DNA of 64,000 nucleotides from Ulvibacter algarum (GTDB lineage Bacteria; Bacteroidota; Bacteroidia; Flavobacteriales; Flavobacteriaceae): NCBI GenBank assembly GCA_947488905.1, contig CANLBJ010000002.1, positions 434,001 to 498,000 of the forward strand, read 5' to 3'. Shown piece by piece: positions 34,028 to 43,398 of this stretch (position 1 is its first letter; each line of letters starts with the position of its first letter). The notes under the pieces were generated by a model. It saw only the letters and a program-made list of their open reading frames with translations, ran no database searches and was not told where the DNA came from. The position numbers and the translations under genes were made by a program.

Positions 34028-35716
34028 ATGTCTAAAGAATTTTCACCTTTTAAAAATATAGGACTCTGTTTTAGTGGAGGTGGCTATCGTGCCACTTTTT
34101 ATTCTTTAGGGATTATCTCTTATTTAAATCATATTCAATTTAAAGGAAAACCTTTATTAGAGACTGTAAATACGCTAAGTTCTGTGAGCGGAGGCACCAT
34201 ACTTGCGGTGGCTTATGCAAAAGCTGTACAGCAACCAGATTTTGATTTTGATACGTTTTATAAAGCATTTTATAATGACTTTAAACCAGAGAATGATAGG
34301 CTATTAAAAACAGCAATCGCAAAACTTACAGATAATAATGTATGGAAAGAGCACCCACATAAAACTAGGTCTATTATTAATGCTTTTTCTCTAAGCTATG
34401 CAGAGATGGAAACCTTTAAAGGTGACTTTTCTGTATTTTCAAACCCTAATTCTCATCACTTAAAACATGTTTGTTTTAACGCAACAGATTTTTCTTTTGG
34501 ATTATCATTTAGGTTTCAAAATGGAGATGGAGTTTTTGGTAACTCGCCATTAGAAAGCTTAAACGCGACAGCGCTCTTGCCTCAAATATCACTAGGCGAT
34601 ATCATTGCATCTTCATCTTGTTTTCCTGTTGGTTTTGAACCTATGCTTTTTCCAGATGATTATTTTAAAGATCATAATAACGTAGATTATAAATCTCTAA
34701 AAACAGAAGATTACTATAAAGATGGATTAGGAATAATGGATGGTGGGATAGCAGATAATCAAGGTATTAATAGTATGCGTCTTATCAATAACAGGAACAT
34801 TTCTGAAGAAAAAATGAATCTTTTTATTATAAATGATGTGTCTAGTTTTAAAATGGAACCCTGGAAACATAAAAGAGACACTAACAGTAATAGTGCTACT
34901 GTAGAGCAAACGCTGGCATCTTTTTTAGGGTATTTTGCCATAAAACCACTTTATTGGATTATTCTAGTTTTGGGTATAAGTATGGTTTTTGCAAACCAAC
35001 TTTCTATTTTTGAAAATTGCTCAATTTGTAGATGGAAAGGACTTTATTTTTTAGGTAGTATGTTAATAGGAGCAGGGCTTGTGCTTGTGAGTATTGGAGC
35101 TTATGCAGCTTCAAAAAAGAAAACTTTTAAACAAAAAATCTATAGTTTACTTGAAGATAAAATACCAAAGCCTATTTATAAGGAGCTCGATTCTTTTAAA
35201 AATCTAGAAATAGATGTGGTGCAAAGAATGCTCACAAACAGAATGACCTCTAGCGTAAAAATGATACAAGATGTATTTTTAAAACAAATACGTAGGTTGA
35301 CTTATAATAATTTATACGCCATACCAGCCTTAGAGTTTAATACTATAACGACAACGGTTTATAGCCTAAATGGAAAACCTACACCTTATACCGGCGGAAA
35401 ATTTAAATACAATAAAGAGATAGCTCCAGCACCTACAAAAAAGTTAAAGAAAGCTGGCAATACAGCTGCTACAGCCCCTACATCTTTATGGTGGGATAAA
35501 GAAGATATAAAGCAAAACAGAATGGATAACCTTATTGCTTGCGGGCAATTTACCATATGTTATGAGCTTATTGAGTATGTTTTAAAATTGCAGAAAGCTG
35601 CAAAAGAGAATAAGATTATAATAACTAAAGAAGATAAAGAATCGCTTTCGGTTTTACTAAAAGCACTTTTAAAAGACTGGCGCACTTTTAATGAAGAGCC
35701 TTTTTTTATGGTTTAA
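34028..35716 (+). CDS. Patatin-like phospholipase with membrane segment
   Basis: 562 residues. Patatin/cPLA2-type fold: oxyanion loop SGGGYRATF (16-24), nucleophile Ser54 in SSVSGGT, catalytic Asp238 in IMDGG. It should hydrolyse acyl esters of phospholipids. Two hydrophobic segments follow (about 303-323 and 335-360, WIILVLGISMVFA and FLGSMLIGAGLVLVSIGAY), so the enzyme is tethered to the membrane with a C-terminal ~200-residue soluble part. No signal peptide. Alone between terminator and the next secreted-protein gene. Confidence 0.85.
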   Translation: MSKEFSPFKNIGLCFSGGGYRATFYSLGIISYLNHIQFKGKPLLETVNTLSSVSGGTILAVAYAKAVQQPDFDFDTFYKAFYNDFKPENDRLLKTAIAKLTDNNVWKEHPHKTRSIINAFSLSYAEMETFKGDFSVFSNPNSHHLKHVCFNATDFSFGLSFRFQNGDGVFGNSPLESLNATALLPQISLGDIIASSSCFPVGFEPMLFPDDYFKDHNNVDYKSLKTEDYYKDGLGIMDGGIADNQGINSMRLINNRNISEEKMNLFIINDVSSFKMEPWKHKRDTNSNSATVEQTLASFLGYFAIKPLYWIILVLGISMVFANQLSIFENCSICRWKGLYFLGSMLIGAGLVLVSIGAYAASKKKTFKQKIYSLLEDKIPKPIYKELDSFKNLEIDVVQRMLTNRMTSSVKMIQDVFLKQIRRLTYNNLYAIPALEFNTITTTVYSLNGKPTPYTGGKFKYNKEIAPAPTKKLKKAGNTAATAPTSLWWDKEDIKQNRMDNLIACGQFTICYELIEYVLKLQKAAKENKIIITKEDKESLSVLLKALLKDWRTFNEEPFFMV

Positions 35717-35784
35717 TGTAAAAAATCAGGGTTCATTTTTTTTAATGTTAATAATGAGTAATTTGCAAAAAAAAACTACAGTTT

Positions 35785-37464
35785 ATGAGTTCATTTAAAC
35801 ACATTTCATTTTTAATTTTAACCTTTTGTTCAGTATTGCTAGCTTTTGGGCAAGAATCTGTTTCTTTAGTCCCAGATCAACCCAATAAGAATTATTATGA
35901 CTCTTATACGGCCGAAGAAAACTTACAATTCATTAAATATTTTGATGATAATCTTAATTATTCATATAACATTTTTGATGGAAATACATTTGAAAGTATC
36001 CCTTTACCTAGTTTAAACGCTGCAAGTAAATATTTAGGTGCTCTCAATACAGATTTTTATTTTACAGACACATCAAATAACAATATGTATGAAACAATTT
36101 ATAAATATAATGGTGTAGACATTGAAACTATATTGTTAAATGACTCTTTTTCATCATTTGTTTATTTAGGTACAATTAATAATAAAATATATTTTGTAGG
36201 CAGAGTACTTTTTGAAACGCCTATTTTTTATTCTTATGATGGGAACACCTTAACACAAGAAGAATTGCCGGGAGACCTAAATGGAGATAACTTTTACTTT
36301 TCTGAAGCACTGAATCAGTTAATATTTTTTTTAGGCATTTTATCAGACCCTTTAACTTTATGGACCTATGATGGGACTAGCTTTACAGAAGTGCCTAACC
36401 CTGCAGGAATTAAAGGGGGAAATATTTTTGTAGATTATGATGGTGCTGTTATCCTTACATATACAGAAGATAATAATAACCCAAATGAAGATTTTCTATA
36501 TAAATATGATGGTTCAAGTTTAGACCTTGTGAGCGGGCCAGCAAACAGTAAGTTTTGGGATGTCATTGGACTTAATGAGAATAATTTATTTGTAAATTAC
36601 ATTGATGCAACAACCGAAGAAAGAAGTTTATTTAGCTATAATGGCGAACAGTTATCAATTGTTGAAAATGATCCAGATTTAGAAGCTTATTGGTATGGAG
36701 GCCTATTTGATGGGAAGGAAATTTTTGTAATGGCTAGCGATAATTTGAATCAAAGTTTTGTTACTACTTTTGACGGCAATATTATAGAGACAATTAATGG
36801 TCTAGATAATCACCATGCACCAATACCATACGGTAGTGTAGGTGATAAACTTCTTTTTAGATTTTTAAATGATAACTCAGAAAGTATACTTGCAGAATAC
36901 ACACCAGGAGATGATGGCTTTAATGTGGTTAATAATGTGCCATCTGGTTACACTCTTGATAATCCATTACAATTTACAGAAGGTTTAAATTTTTACAGAT
37001 ACAATGCAGAAAATGGCACAGACCCAAATAAGTTAATGGGTTATAACGCTAATGGTTTATTTGAGATAGAATTACCAGAAAATGTTGGTGTTAATTATTA
37101 TGAGTTTGATTTGAATGATGTAGATTATTTTACAGGAATTCAAAATGATCCTTTTTCTTTAAAATTATATAGTTATGGAAATACTCTAGGTTTTGAGGAA
37201 GTTTCACTGATAAATAATCAAGCAATTGTTTACCCAAATCCATTTACAGATACTATAAACATAGACCTAAGTAAGATTAATAATCTAGAAGATGGTTTAA
37301 TTACAATCTATAGCGTAGAAGGAAAATTAATAGATTCTATTTTAATCAATGAGTCAAACTCACAGACAAATTATCTTTATAATTCTGAAAAACTAAACAA
37401 TGGGATCTACATTGTTACAGTTAAAACAAATCTGTTTACACAAACAATAAAAATTGTTAAATAG
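35785..37464 (+). CDS. Secreted repeat protein with T9SS sorting domain
   Basis: 559 residues. Signal peptide at 1-22 (SVLLAFGQ). Several ~40-50-residue units share a Tyr-Asp-Gly hairpin (YDGNTLT, YDGTSFT, YDGSSLD, YNGEQLS), which suggests a beta-propeller. The C-terminal ~75 residues are a T9SS sorting domain (VYPNPFTDTINIDL, VEGKLIDS, NGIYIVTVK, ending TIKIVK). No enzyme motif found. Possibly a surface-binding or carbohydrate-binding protein; function not assigned. Confidence 0.8.
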   Translation: MSSFKHISFLILTFCSVLLAFGQESVSLVPDQPNKNYYDSYTAEENLQFIKYFDDNLNYSYNIFDGNTFESIPLPSLNAASKYLGALNTDFYFTDTSNNNMYETIYKYNGVDIETILLNDSFSSFVYLGTINNKIYFVGRVLFETPIFYSYDGNTLTQEELPGDLNGDNFYFSEALNQLIFFLGILSDPLTLWTYDGTSFTEVPNPAGIKGGNIFVDYDGAVILTYTEDNNNPNEDFLYKYDGSSLDLVSGPANSKFWDVIGLNENNLFVNYIDATTEERSLFSYNGEQLSIVENDPDLEAYWYGGLFDGKEIFVMASDNLNQSFVTTFDGNIIETINGLDNHHAPIPYGSVGDKLLFRFLNDNSESILAEYTPGDDGFNVVNNVPSGYTLDNPLQFTEGLNFYRYNAENGTDPNKLMGYNANGLFEIELPENVGVNYYEFDLNDVDYFTGIQNDPFSLKLYSYGNTLGFEEVSLINNQAIVYPNPFTDTINIDLSKINNLEDGLITIYSVEGKLIDSILINESNSQTNYLYNSEKLNNGIYIVTVKTNLFTQTIKIVK

Positions 37465-37522
37465 AATATTTAACTTGATACTTCACTTTAAGAGCTTAGT
37501 ATTATCCCAATAAATTTATAAT

Positions 37523-38092
37523 ATGTTTTTAAAACGATTCTTATTTACTTTCATAATCCTTTCTTGTCTGCATGTTGCTGCTCAAGAAGTATCACCATCT
37601 CAAACTTTCTGGAATACCTTAAAATCTCACTGCGGAAATGCCTACGCCGGGACATTAGAGCTTCCAAAAGAAGATGAAGCTTTTGGCGGAAAAAGATTAG
37701 TAATGCACTTGAAGTCTTGCTCAGAAAACGAAATTAAGATACCCTTTTTTGTAGGTGATGATAAATCTCGTACTTGGATCTTAACAATGAATGATGGTAT
37801 TATTAGCTTAAAACACGATCATCGTCACGAAGATGGGACAGAAGAAGACATAAACTTTTATGGCGGAACTTCTAGTAATGTAGGTTTGCCAGGTCTTCAG
37901 TTTTTTCCTGCAGATGTACATACACAAACGCTTATCCCTGCTGCAGCATCAAATGTGTGGTGGATTACTATAGATGATACCACCTTTACGTATAACTTAA
38001 AACGACTAGGATCAGAACGTGTTTTTAAAGTAGTTATGGATCTTACAAAACCAATAGTAACACCAGATGCTCCTTGGGGTTGGGAGGACTAA
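37523..38092 (+). CDS. Secreted conserved hypothetical protein
   Basis: 189 residues with a signal peptide (ILSCLHVAAQEV). The mature part opens SQTFWNTLKSHCGNAYAGTL; a second Cys (LKSCSENE, 46 residues on) may form a disulfide with the first. A His-rich LKHDHRHEDGTEEDINFYGGTS motif follows, which could bind metal. No lipobox, no T9SS tail: periplasmic. I know the family only as conserved hypothetical in Bacteroidota. Confidence 0.75.
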   Translation: MFLKRFLFTFIILSCLHVAAQEVSPSQTFWNTLKSHCGNAYAGTLELPKEDEAFGGKRLVMHLKSCSENEIKIPFFVGDDKSRTWILTMNDGIISLKHDHRHEDGTEEDINFYGGTSSNVGLPGLQFFPADVHTQTLIPAAASNVWWITIDDTTFTYNLKRLGSERVFKVVMDLTKPIVTPDAPWGWED

Positions 38093-38166
38093 CTTGTATC
38101 GCTTTTTTTAGTATTTGTTTATAATAACTTTAAGACAACTTATCAATGAGTTGGCTTTAATCTAGC

Positions 38167-38174
38167 TAATTTTG
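38167..38174 (+). promoter_or_regulatory. -7 promoter box of the luciferase-like oxidoreductase gene
   Basis: TAatTTTG, full TAnnTTTG match, 41 bases upstream of the ATG at 38216. Confidence 0.5.
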
Positions 38175-38215
38175 TGTGTTGATTTAACACAATTATTACA
38201 GCAGAATAAACATTT

Positions 38216-39220
38216 ATGAAAACTAAGCAAACCCAATATTCTATACTAGATCTTGCACTAGTTTCTCAAGGACATACATTAAAGCAAACTTATAATGACA
38301 CGCTATTATTAGCACAAAAAGCAGAGTCTTTTGGTTATACTCGCTATTGGTTAGCTGAGCATCATAATGCTTCTAACATAGGCAGTAGTGCAACTTCTGT
38401 GCTTATAGGTTATGTGGCAGGAGGTACAAAAACATTGCGAGTTGGTTCTGGTGGGATAATGCTGCCTAACCATTCACCATTAATTGTCGCAGAACAGTTT
38501 GGGACCTTAGGTTCTTTATATCCAGACCGTATAGACTTAGGTTTAGGGAGAGCGCCAGGTACAGACAGAGAGACTGCTCAAGCCATACGCTCAGATTTTA
38601 TGCAAGCAGCCCATTCTTTTCCTAACGAATTAGAGAAAATACAAACCTATTTTTCTTCAGCAAACGCAAATGCAAAAGTACGTGCTACAGTTGCAGAAGG
38701 AGTAGAGATGCCTATTTTTATATTAGGCTCTAGTACAGACAGCGCGCATTTAGCAGCAAAAAAAGGATTGCCATATTCTTTTGCTAGCCATTTTGCAACC
38801 ACTCATTTATTTGACGCAATAGACATTTACCGTAAAGAGTTTAAGCCATCTAGTGCTCTAGACAAGCCTTATGTTATGGTAGGAGTTAATATTATTATCG
38901 CAGATACTAATGAAGAAGCACAGCGGTTATTTACATCATTAATAAAAATGATTGTTGGCATATTTACTGGTAAGCGCGATTTTGTGCAACCACCTGCAGC
39001 TATGACAGATGATCTTAAAGAGATTTTAAAACACCCGCAAATAGAGCAAATGCTTAAATACTCTTTTATAGGGGATAAGGCTACCGTAAAGCAACAAGTA
39101 AAAGAGTTTATGCAGCAGTCACAGGCAGATGAGCTCATTGCAGTAACTAATATTTATGATGTAAATGATAGAATAAAATCTTATAAATTGTTTGCAGAAA
39201 TAATGAAGGAATTAAATTAA
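38216..39220 (+). CDS. Luciferase-like monooxygenase family (LLM) flavin oxidoreductase
   Basis: 334 residues, TIM-barrel of the bacterial luciferase family: YWLAEHHNASNIGSSA near 43-58 (the group signature), LRVGSGGIMLPNHSPL, DRIDLGLGRAPGTD. It uses reduced FMN and O2, or acts as a flavin reductase on an unknown substrate. Cytoplasmic. Alone, upstream of the cold-shock gene. The family is highly conserved (YhbW-type) and the assignment to the family is safe; the substrate is not known. Confidence 0.92.
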   Translation: MKTKQTQYSILDLALVSQGHTLKQTYNDTLLLAQKAESFGYTRYWLAEHHNASNIGSSATSVLIGYVAGGTKTLRVGSGGIMLPNHSPLIVAEQFGTLGSLYPDRIDLGLGRAPGTDRETAQAIRSDFMQAAHSFPNELEKIQTYFSSANANAKVRATVAEGVEMPIFILGSSTDSAHLAAKKGLPYSFASHFATTHLFDAIDIYRKEFKPSSALDKPYVMVGVNIIIADTNEEAQRLFTSLIKMIVGIFTGKRDFVQPPAAMTDDLKEILKHPQIEQMLKYSFIGDKATVKQQVKEFMQQSQADELIAVTNIYDVNDRIKSYKLFAEIMKELN

Positions 39221-39266
39221 AACAGCTATAAGAACAACATTATTAGTTTACTAATATTAATGGCAC

Positions 39267-39274
39267 TATCTTTG
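39267..39274 (+). promoter_or_regulatory. -7 promoter box of the cold-shock gene
   Basis: TAtcTTTG, 37 bases before the ATG at 39312. The leader is short; the long cold-shock leader typical of E. coli cspA is absent. Confidence 0.6.
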
Positions 39275-39311
39275 CTTATTATAAAATATTAATAAATTAA
39301 ATTACATTACA

Positions 39312-39503
39312 ATGAACAAAGGAACAGTAAAATTTTTCAACGACACTAAAGGTTTTGGATTCATCACTGAAGAAGGAGTTGAGAAAGATCATTTCGTACA
39401 CATTTCTGGATTAATCGATGAGATTAGAGAAGGTGACGAAGTTGAGTTCGAACTTAAAGAAGGAAACAAAGGATTAAATGCAGTGAACGTAAGAGTTCTA
39501 TAA
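39312..39503 (+). CDS. Cold-shock domain protein
   Basis: 63 residues, a complete CSD. RNP1 motif KGFGFI at 13-18 and RNP2 HFVHIS at ~27-32. Binds single-stranded nucleic acid and melts RNA structure in the cytoplasm. GTVKFFNDTKGFGFI is typical of the CspA family; DEIREGDEVEFEL completes the last strands. Monocistronic with a strong GC-rich terminator. Confidence 0.95.
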   Translation: MNKGTVKFFNDTKGFGFITEEGVEKDHFVHISGLIDEIREGDEVEFELKEGNKGLNAVNVRVL

Positions 39504-39526
39504 TTATATCCTTATATAAATTCAGG

Positions 39527-39555
39527 AGAGCCCGTCTATTAGACGGGCTCTTTTA
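39527..39555 (+). terminator. Intrinsic terminator of the cold-shock gene
   Basis: Perfect 11-bp stem AGAGCCCGTCT, loop ATT, complement, then TTTT. The most GC-rich hairpin in the window. Confidence 0.92.
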
Positions 39556-39607
39556 GTTTATAATACTTCGGAAATGTTATTGACTTTTTAAGAGCTCACT
39601 ATAAATT

Positions 39608-39649
39608 ATTTCTTCTGAAATTTAGATCTTTTAAAATTTCAGAAGAAAT
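39608..39649. repeat. Perfect 16-bp inverted repeat in a convergent gap
   Basis: ATTTCTTCTGAAATTT (39608-39623) and its exact complement (39634-39649) with a 10-base loop. It lies between the terminators of two convergent genes. The arms contain TTCTGAAAT, one base off the CTTCGGAAAT motif that lies 40 bases upstream at 39566. Confidence 0.75.
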
Positions 39650-39683
39650 AAAAAGGGCTATCTAATTAAAGACAGCCCTTTTT
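39650..39683 (-). terminator. Intrinsic terminator of the minus-strand redox operon
   Basis: AAAAAGGGCT (39650-39659) and its complement AGCCCTTTTT (39674-39683) with a 14-base loop. It lies 24 bases after the stop of the DJ-1-like gene, the last of the operon that starts at the tetR gene. Confidence 0.8.
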
Positions 39684-39706
39684 GCACTTAAACTTAAACA
39701 CTAAAC

Positions 39707-40513
39707 TTAATTTAAACTTTCTAATAATTTTTCGGCAACTAACTCAGACGACGCTGGGTTTTGACCTGTAATTAAATTACCGTCTTGAATTGCATATGCA
39801 GCCCAGTCTTCTTTTTTAGAATAGATTCCACCGTTTTCACTCAACATATCTTCCACTAAAAATGGAACAACTTCAGTTAATCCAACAGCAGCTTCTTCTG
39901 TATTGGTAAAACCTGTAACTTTTTTTCCTTTTACAAGTGGTGTACCGTCAGCATTTTTAACACCTTTTAATGCAGCAGGAGCGTGGCATACAAATGCAAC
40001 TGGCTTATCTTGACTATTAAATTTTTCAATTAATGAAATTGATGTTTTATCATTTGCTAAATCCCATAATGGACCGTGCCCTCCAGGATAGAATACTGCA
40101 TCAAAATCGTCAGCATTCATATCTGATAATTTTTTAGTATTTGCAATCTTTGACTTTGCATCTTCGTCTTTATTAAAACGATCTGTAGCATCTGTTGCTG
40201 TATCTGGTGCATCACTGCTAGGATCTATTGGAGCTGCTCCACCATTAGGTGTTGCAATTGTAATAGAAACTCCTTTGTCTAATAATGTGTAATATGGGTT
40301 TGCAAATTCTTCAACCCAAAATCCTGTTTTCTTCCCTGTATCTCCTAATTTATCGTGAGATGTTAATACAAATAATACATTCATAGTTTTATCTTTTTTT
40401 GATTCTTTTAATTCTTCTGAAACTTTTTCAGAAGTTGTTTCGCTTTTAGTGTCTTTACAACTTGCAGCTGTGACAATGGTAAGCGCTAACATTACTAATT
40501 TTGCTAATTTCAT
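39707..40513 (-). CDS. DJ-1/PfpI superfamily lipoprotein (Hsp31-like)
   Basis: 268 residues. Lipobox TAASC with Cys19 as lipidation site, then a ~20-residue charged linker. Residues ~44-268 match the DJ-1/PfpI class I glutamine amidotransferase fold of the Hsp31 type: YPGGHGPLWDL (Glu/Gly elbow) and the nucleophile Cys176-His177 in FVCHAPAAL. Relatives act as chaperone, methylglyoxal-detoxifying glyoxalase III, or deglycase. Its export as a lipoprotein is unusual for this otherwise cytoplasmic family. Last gene of the five-gene tetR operon; start 7 bases after the iron ADH gene. Confidence 0.88.
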   Translation of the reverse strand: MKLAKLVMLALTIVTAASCKDTKSETTSEKVSEELKESKKDKTMNVLFVLTSHDKLGDTGKKTGFWVEEFANPYYTLLDKGVSITIATPNGGAAPIDPSSDAPDTATDATDRFNKDEDAKSKIANTKKLSDMNADDFDAVFYPGGHGPLWDLANDKTSISLIEKFNSQDKPVAFVCHAPAALKGVKNADGTPLVKGKKVTGFTNTEEAAVGLTEVVPFLVEDMLSENGGIYSKKEDWAAYAIQDGNLITGQNPASSELVAEKLLESLN

Positions 40514-40520
40514 TTAAAAC

Positions 40521-41681
40521 TTAATAAGCCATTTTTACTATTTTCTCTACTTTGTCTGGTGACAGGTCTTGGTGTTCTCCTAATCCTAACCAACCACGAT
40601 CTGTAAATCTTTTTGAGATTTTCTCTGCAGTACCTTCGTATTCTTTTGTGTAATCAGATAATTTAGTGTCAATACCTAATTCGTGGAAAAATGCTTCAGT
40701 TTTTTCTATCGCAGCATATGCTTTATCATCTGTGCTACCCTCAGTAATACCCCAAACACGCTCACCGTATTGTGCTAATTTTTCTTTTTTAGCTTCAAAA
40801 TTAAACTTGTAATGGCTTGGTGCTATTACTGCCAAGGTACGCGCGTGATCTATACCAAACATTGCAGTTAGTTCGTGACCAATGGCGTGAACAGCCCAAT
40901 CTGTAGGTACCCCTTTCTGGATTAACCCATTTAAAGCCATTGTACAACTCCACATAAAATTAGCCGCTGCTTTATAATCTGTTGGATCTTTTAAAACTTT
41001 AGGTGCAACTTCAATTAGAGTTTGCAATATGCTTTCTGCAAAACGATCTTGTAATAGAGCACCAATTGGGTACGTCATATATTGTTCAAGAACGTGAGTA
41101 AAAGCATCTGTTAATCCATTAGCTAATTGTCTTTCAGGAATTGATGTGATTACTTGAGGGTCTAGAATTGAAAATTCAGGAAATAATCCAGGACCTCCCA
41201 TTGCTAATTTCTCTTGCGTTTCTGCTCTAGTAATTACTGCACCAGAATTCATCTCTGAACCTGTAGCAGGTAATGTAAGTACTGTTCCAAAAGGCATTCC
41301 TTTTTCAGTTCTAATGTTCTTTGTTAGAATATCCCAAGGAGTATCACCTTCATATACTGCAGCTGCAGATAAAAATTTAGTTCCGTCAATAACAGAACCT
41401 CCACCAACAGCTAGTAAATAAGTGATTTTCTCATCTTTAATTACTTTTAATGCTTCCATTAAAGTAGCATATTCAGGGTTTGCAGGAATTCCTCCAAATT
41501 CAATAACATCTAAGTTTGAAAGTGCCGTTTTTACTTGATCGTAAATTCCGTTTTTCTTGATGCTTCCTCCACCGTAAAGCATTAATACTTTTGCGTCTTG
41601 AGGAATTTCTTCTTTTACTTTTTCTATTGTATCCTTTCCAAAAATTATTTTGGTAGGGTTTTTAAAATCAAAATTGTTCAT
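40521..41681 (-). CDS. Iron-containing alcohol/aldehyde dehydrogenase (YqhD/BdhA type)
   Basis: 386 residues. NAD(P)-binding GGGSVIDGTKF (~98) and the metal-binding His motif region HAIGHELTAMFGIDHARTL (~267-285), preceded by GLTDAFTHVLEQY, carry the Asp and three His that hold the metal. YqhD-like enzymes reduce short aldehydes, including those from lipid peroxidation, with NADPH. The position between an MDR reductase and a DJ-1-like gene, under a TetR regulator, supports aldehyde detoxification (inference). Confidence 0.92.
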   Translation of the reverse strand: MNNFDFKNPTKIIFGKDTIEKVKEEIPQDAKVLMLYGGGSIKKNGIYDQVKTALSNLDVIEFGGIPANPEYATLMEALKVIKDEKITYLLAVGGGSVIDGTKFLSAAAVYEGDTPWDILTKNIRTEKGMPFGTVLTLPATGSEMNSGAVITRAETQEKLAMGGPGLFPEFSILDPQVITSIPERQLANGLTDAFTHVLEQYMTYPIGALLQDRFAESILQTLIEVAPKVLKDPTDYKAAANFMWSCTMALNGLIQKGVPTDWAVHAIGHELTAMFGIDHARTLAVIAPSHYKFNFEAKKEKLAQYGERVWGITEGSTDDKAYAAIEKTEAFFHELGIDTKLSDYTKEYEGTAEKISKRFTDRGWLGLGEHQDLSPDKVEKIVKMAY

Positions 41682-41702
41682 CTTGTTTGTGTTTTATTAA
41701 AA

Positions 41703-42701
41703 TTATATTTTAACAATCATTTTTCCTTTATTCTTACCTTCAAATAAATCGATAAAGGCATTTGGGATATTTTCAAAACCTTCAACGATAGTTTCAGTAT
41801 ATGTTAGTTTTCCTTCAGATAACCAAGCAGATAATTGTTGTATCGCTTCTGGGAATTTTTCAGCATAATTAGAAACTATAAAACCTTGCATTAAGGCACT
41901 ATTTTTAACTAAAAATGGCTGAACACTAACGCTCATTGGCGTTTCGGTACTGTTATAAACTGAAATAGCTCCACAAATAATAATTCTCGCTAATCTATTT
42001 ATGTTAAATAAAACAGCGTCTGAAATAGGCCCACCTACATTATCAAAATAAATATCTACGCCGTTAGGTGCAGCTTTTGCGATATCAGCTTTTATATCTT
42101 TGCTAGTGTTATAATTGATACCTGCATCAAAGCCAAATTTGCTTTTTAGCATTTCAATTTTTTCATCTGTTCCGGCAATACCAATAACGTTAAGACCCAT
42201 AATTTTAGCTATTTGTCCAACAACGCTACCAACAGCACCTGCAGCACCTGAGACTACTATTGTTTCTCCTGCAACGGGTTTACCTATTTGGTTTAAACCT
42301 AAATAAGCAGTTAGTCCTGTCATTCCTAAAACGCCCAAATAAGTACTTAATGGAGCTTGAGAGCCATCAACTTTTAATAAGCCTTCACCATTTGAAACTT
42401 GTTGAGTTTTCCAAGGTAACATTCCAGAAACATAATCTCCATTTTTGAAATTATCGTTTTTTGAAGCCGTTACTTTAGCAACAACTCCAGACTGCACTGG
42501 TTTGTTTAGTTCGAAAGGCGGAATGTAAGATTTAGCATCACTCATTCTACCTCTTAAATAAGGGTCTACAGAAACATAAGTTGTTTCAAGTAAAATTTCG
42601 CCGTCATTAATCTCTAATTCAGATTCATCTTTAACAAATTCAAAGTTTGAAACTGTAGGTTTTCCTTCGGGTCTACTTTTTAATAAAATTGTATTTGTCA
42701 T
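41703..42701 (-). CDS. NADP-dependent MDR oxidoreductase (CurA/LTD-like)
   Basis: 332 residues, zinc-free medium-chain dehydrogenase of the leukotriene B4 12-hydroxydehydrogenase/CurA/YncB type: SVDPYLRGRMSD at ~47-58, YLGVLGMTGLTAYLGL, GAAGAVGSVVGQIAK cofactor loop, IYFDNVGG. These reduce carbon-carbon double bonds of alpha,beta-unsaturated aldehydes and ketones with NADPH. It starts 11 bases after the nitroreductase gene and belongs to the tetR operon. Confidence 0.9.
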   Translation of the reverse strand: MTNTILLKSRPEGKPTVSNFEFVKDESELEINDGEILLETTYVSVDPYLRGRMSDAKSYIPPFELNKPVQSGVVAKVTASKNDNFKNGDYVSGMLPWKTQQVSNGEGLLKVDGSQAPLSTYLGVLGMTGLTAYLGLNQIGKPVAGETIVVSGAAGAVGSVVGQIAKIMGLNVIGIAGTDEKIEMLKSKFGFDAGINYNTSKDIKADIAKAAPNGVDIYFDNVGGPISDAVLFNINRLARIIICGAISVYNSTETPMSVSVQPFLVKNSALMQGFIVSNYAEKFPEAIQQLSAWLSEGKLTYTETIVEGFENIPNAFIDLFEGKNKGKMIVKI

Positions 42702-42712
42702 AGTTTTAAAAT

Positions 42713-43345
42713 TTATTCAATTACGGTAACCATATCTTCCATAGGCTTTCTAACCTTTACAAGATCTACTAACCAATCTTCATTTTCTTTTCTGTAACCA
42801 ACAGGTAATAATACTGCGCTACGTAATCCTTTTTCGCGTAACCCTAATATTTGGTCAACTGCATCTGCGTCAAAACCTTCCATTGGTGTTGTGTCAACTC
42901 CTTCAAAGGCAGCAGCAGTTAGTGCTTCAGTAAATGCTATATATGCTTGTTTAGCTGCGTGATTAAAATTTTCTTCAGCATCTTTTTGAGGGTAAGAGCT
43001 TAATAACATCTGGCGGTAATTTTCCCAACCTTCGTTTTCAAATCCACGAATTTTGTTAGTTAAATCAAACATGTAGTTAATTCTTTCTGGGGTGTATGTG
43101 TCCCAAGCTGCAAAAACAAATAAGTGAGAACAGTCAGTTACTACAGATTGGTTCCAAGCAACCGGCTTAATTTTTTCTTTAACCTCTTGATTTTTAATCA
43201 CGAAAATTTCAAAAGGTTGTAATCCACTTGAAGTAGGGGCTAATCTTGCAGCTTCAAGAATACGCTCTATTTTATCTTCGGAAACTTTCTCTCCGTTCAT
43301 AGCTTTTGCTGCATATCTCCATTTTAATTTATCTAATAATATCAT
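42713..43345 (-). CDS. NAD(P)H-dependent nitroreductase (operon copy)
   Basis: 210 residues, nitroreductase/FMN-binding family: RWRYAAKAMNG, LAPTSSGLQPFEIFVI (FMN-contact segment), YIAFTEALTAAAFEGVDTTPMEGFDA and GLRSAVLLPVGYR. A dimer with FMN that reduces nitro-groups or quinones. The gene starts 53 bases after the end of the tetR gene. Two further family members lie at 47704 and 57833; this one is the most divergent of the three. Confidence 0.92.
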   Translation of the reverse strand: MILLDKLKWRYAAKAMNGEKVSEDKIERILEAARLAPTSSGLQPFEIFVIKNQEVKEKIKPVAWNQSVVTDCSHLFVFAAWDTYTPERINYMFDLTNKIRGFENEGWENYRQMLLSSYPQKDAEENFNHAAKQAYIAFTEALTAAAFEGVDTTPMEGFDADAVDQILGLREKGLRSAVLLPVGYRKENEDWLVDLVKVRKPMEDMVTVIE

Positions 43346-43398
43346 AGTCTTTATTTTGTTTGTGTATTGTTTGTGTATTGTTTGGTATTCTTTATTTC

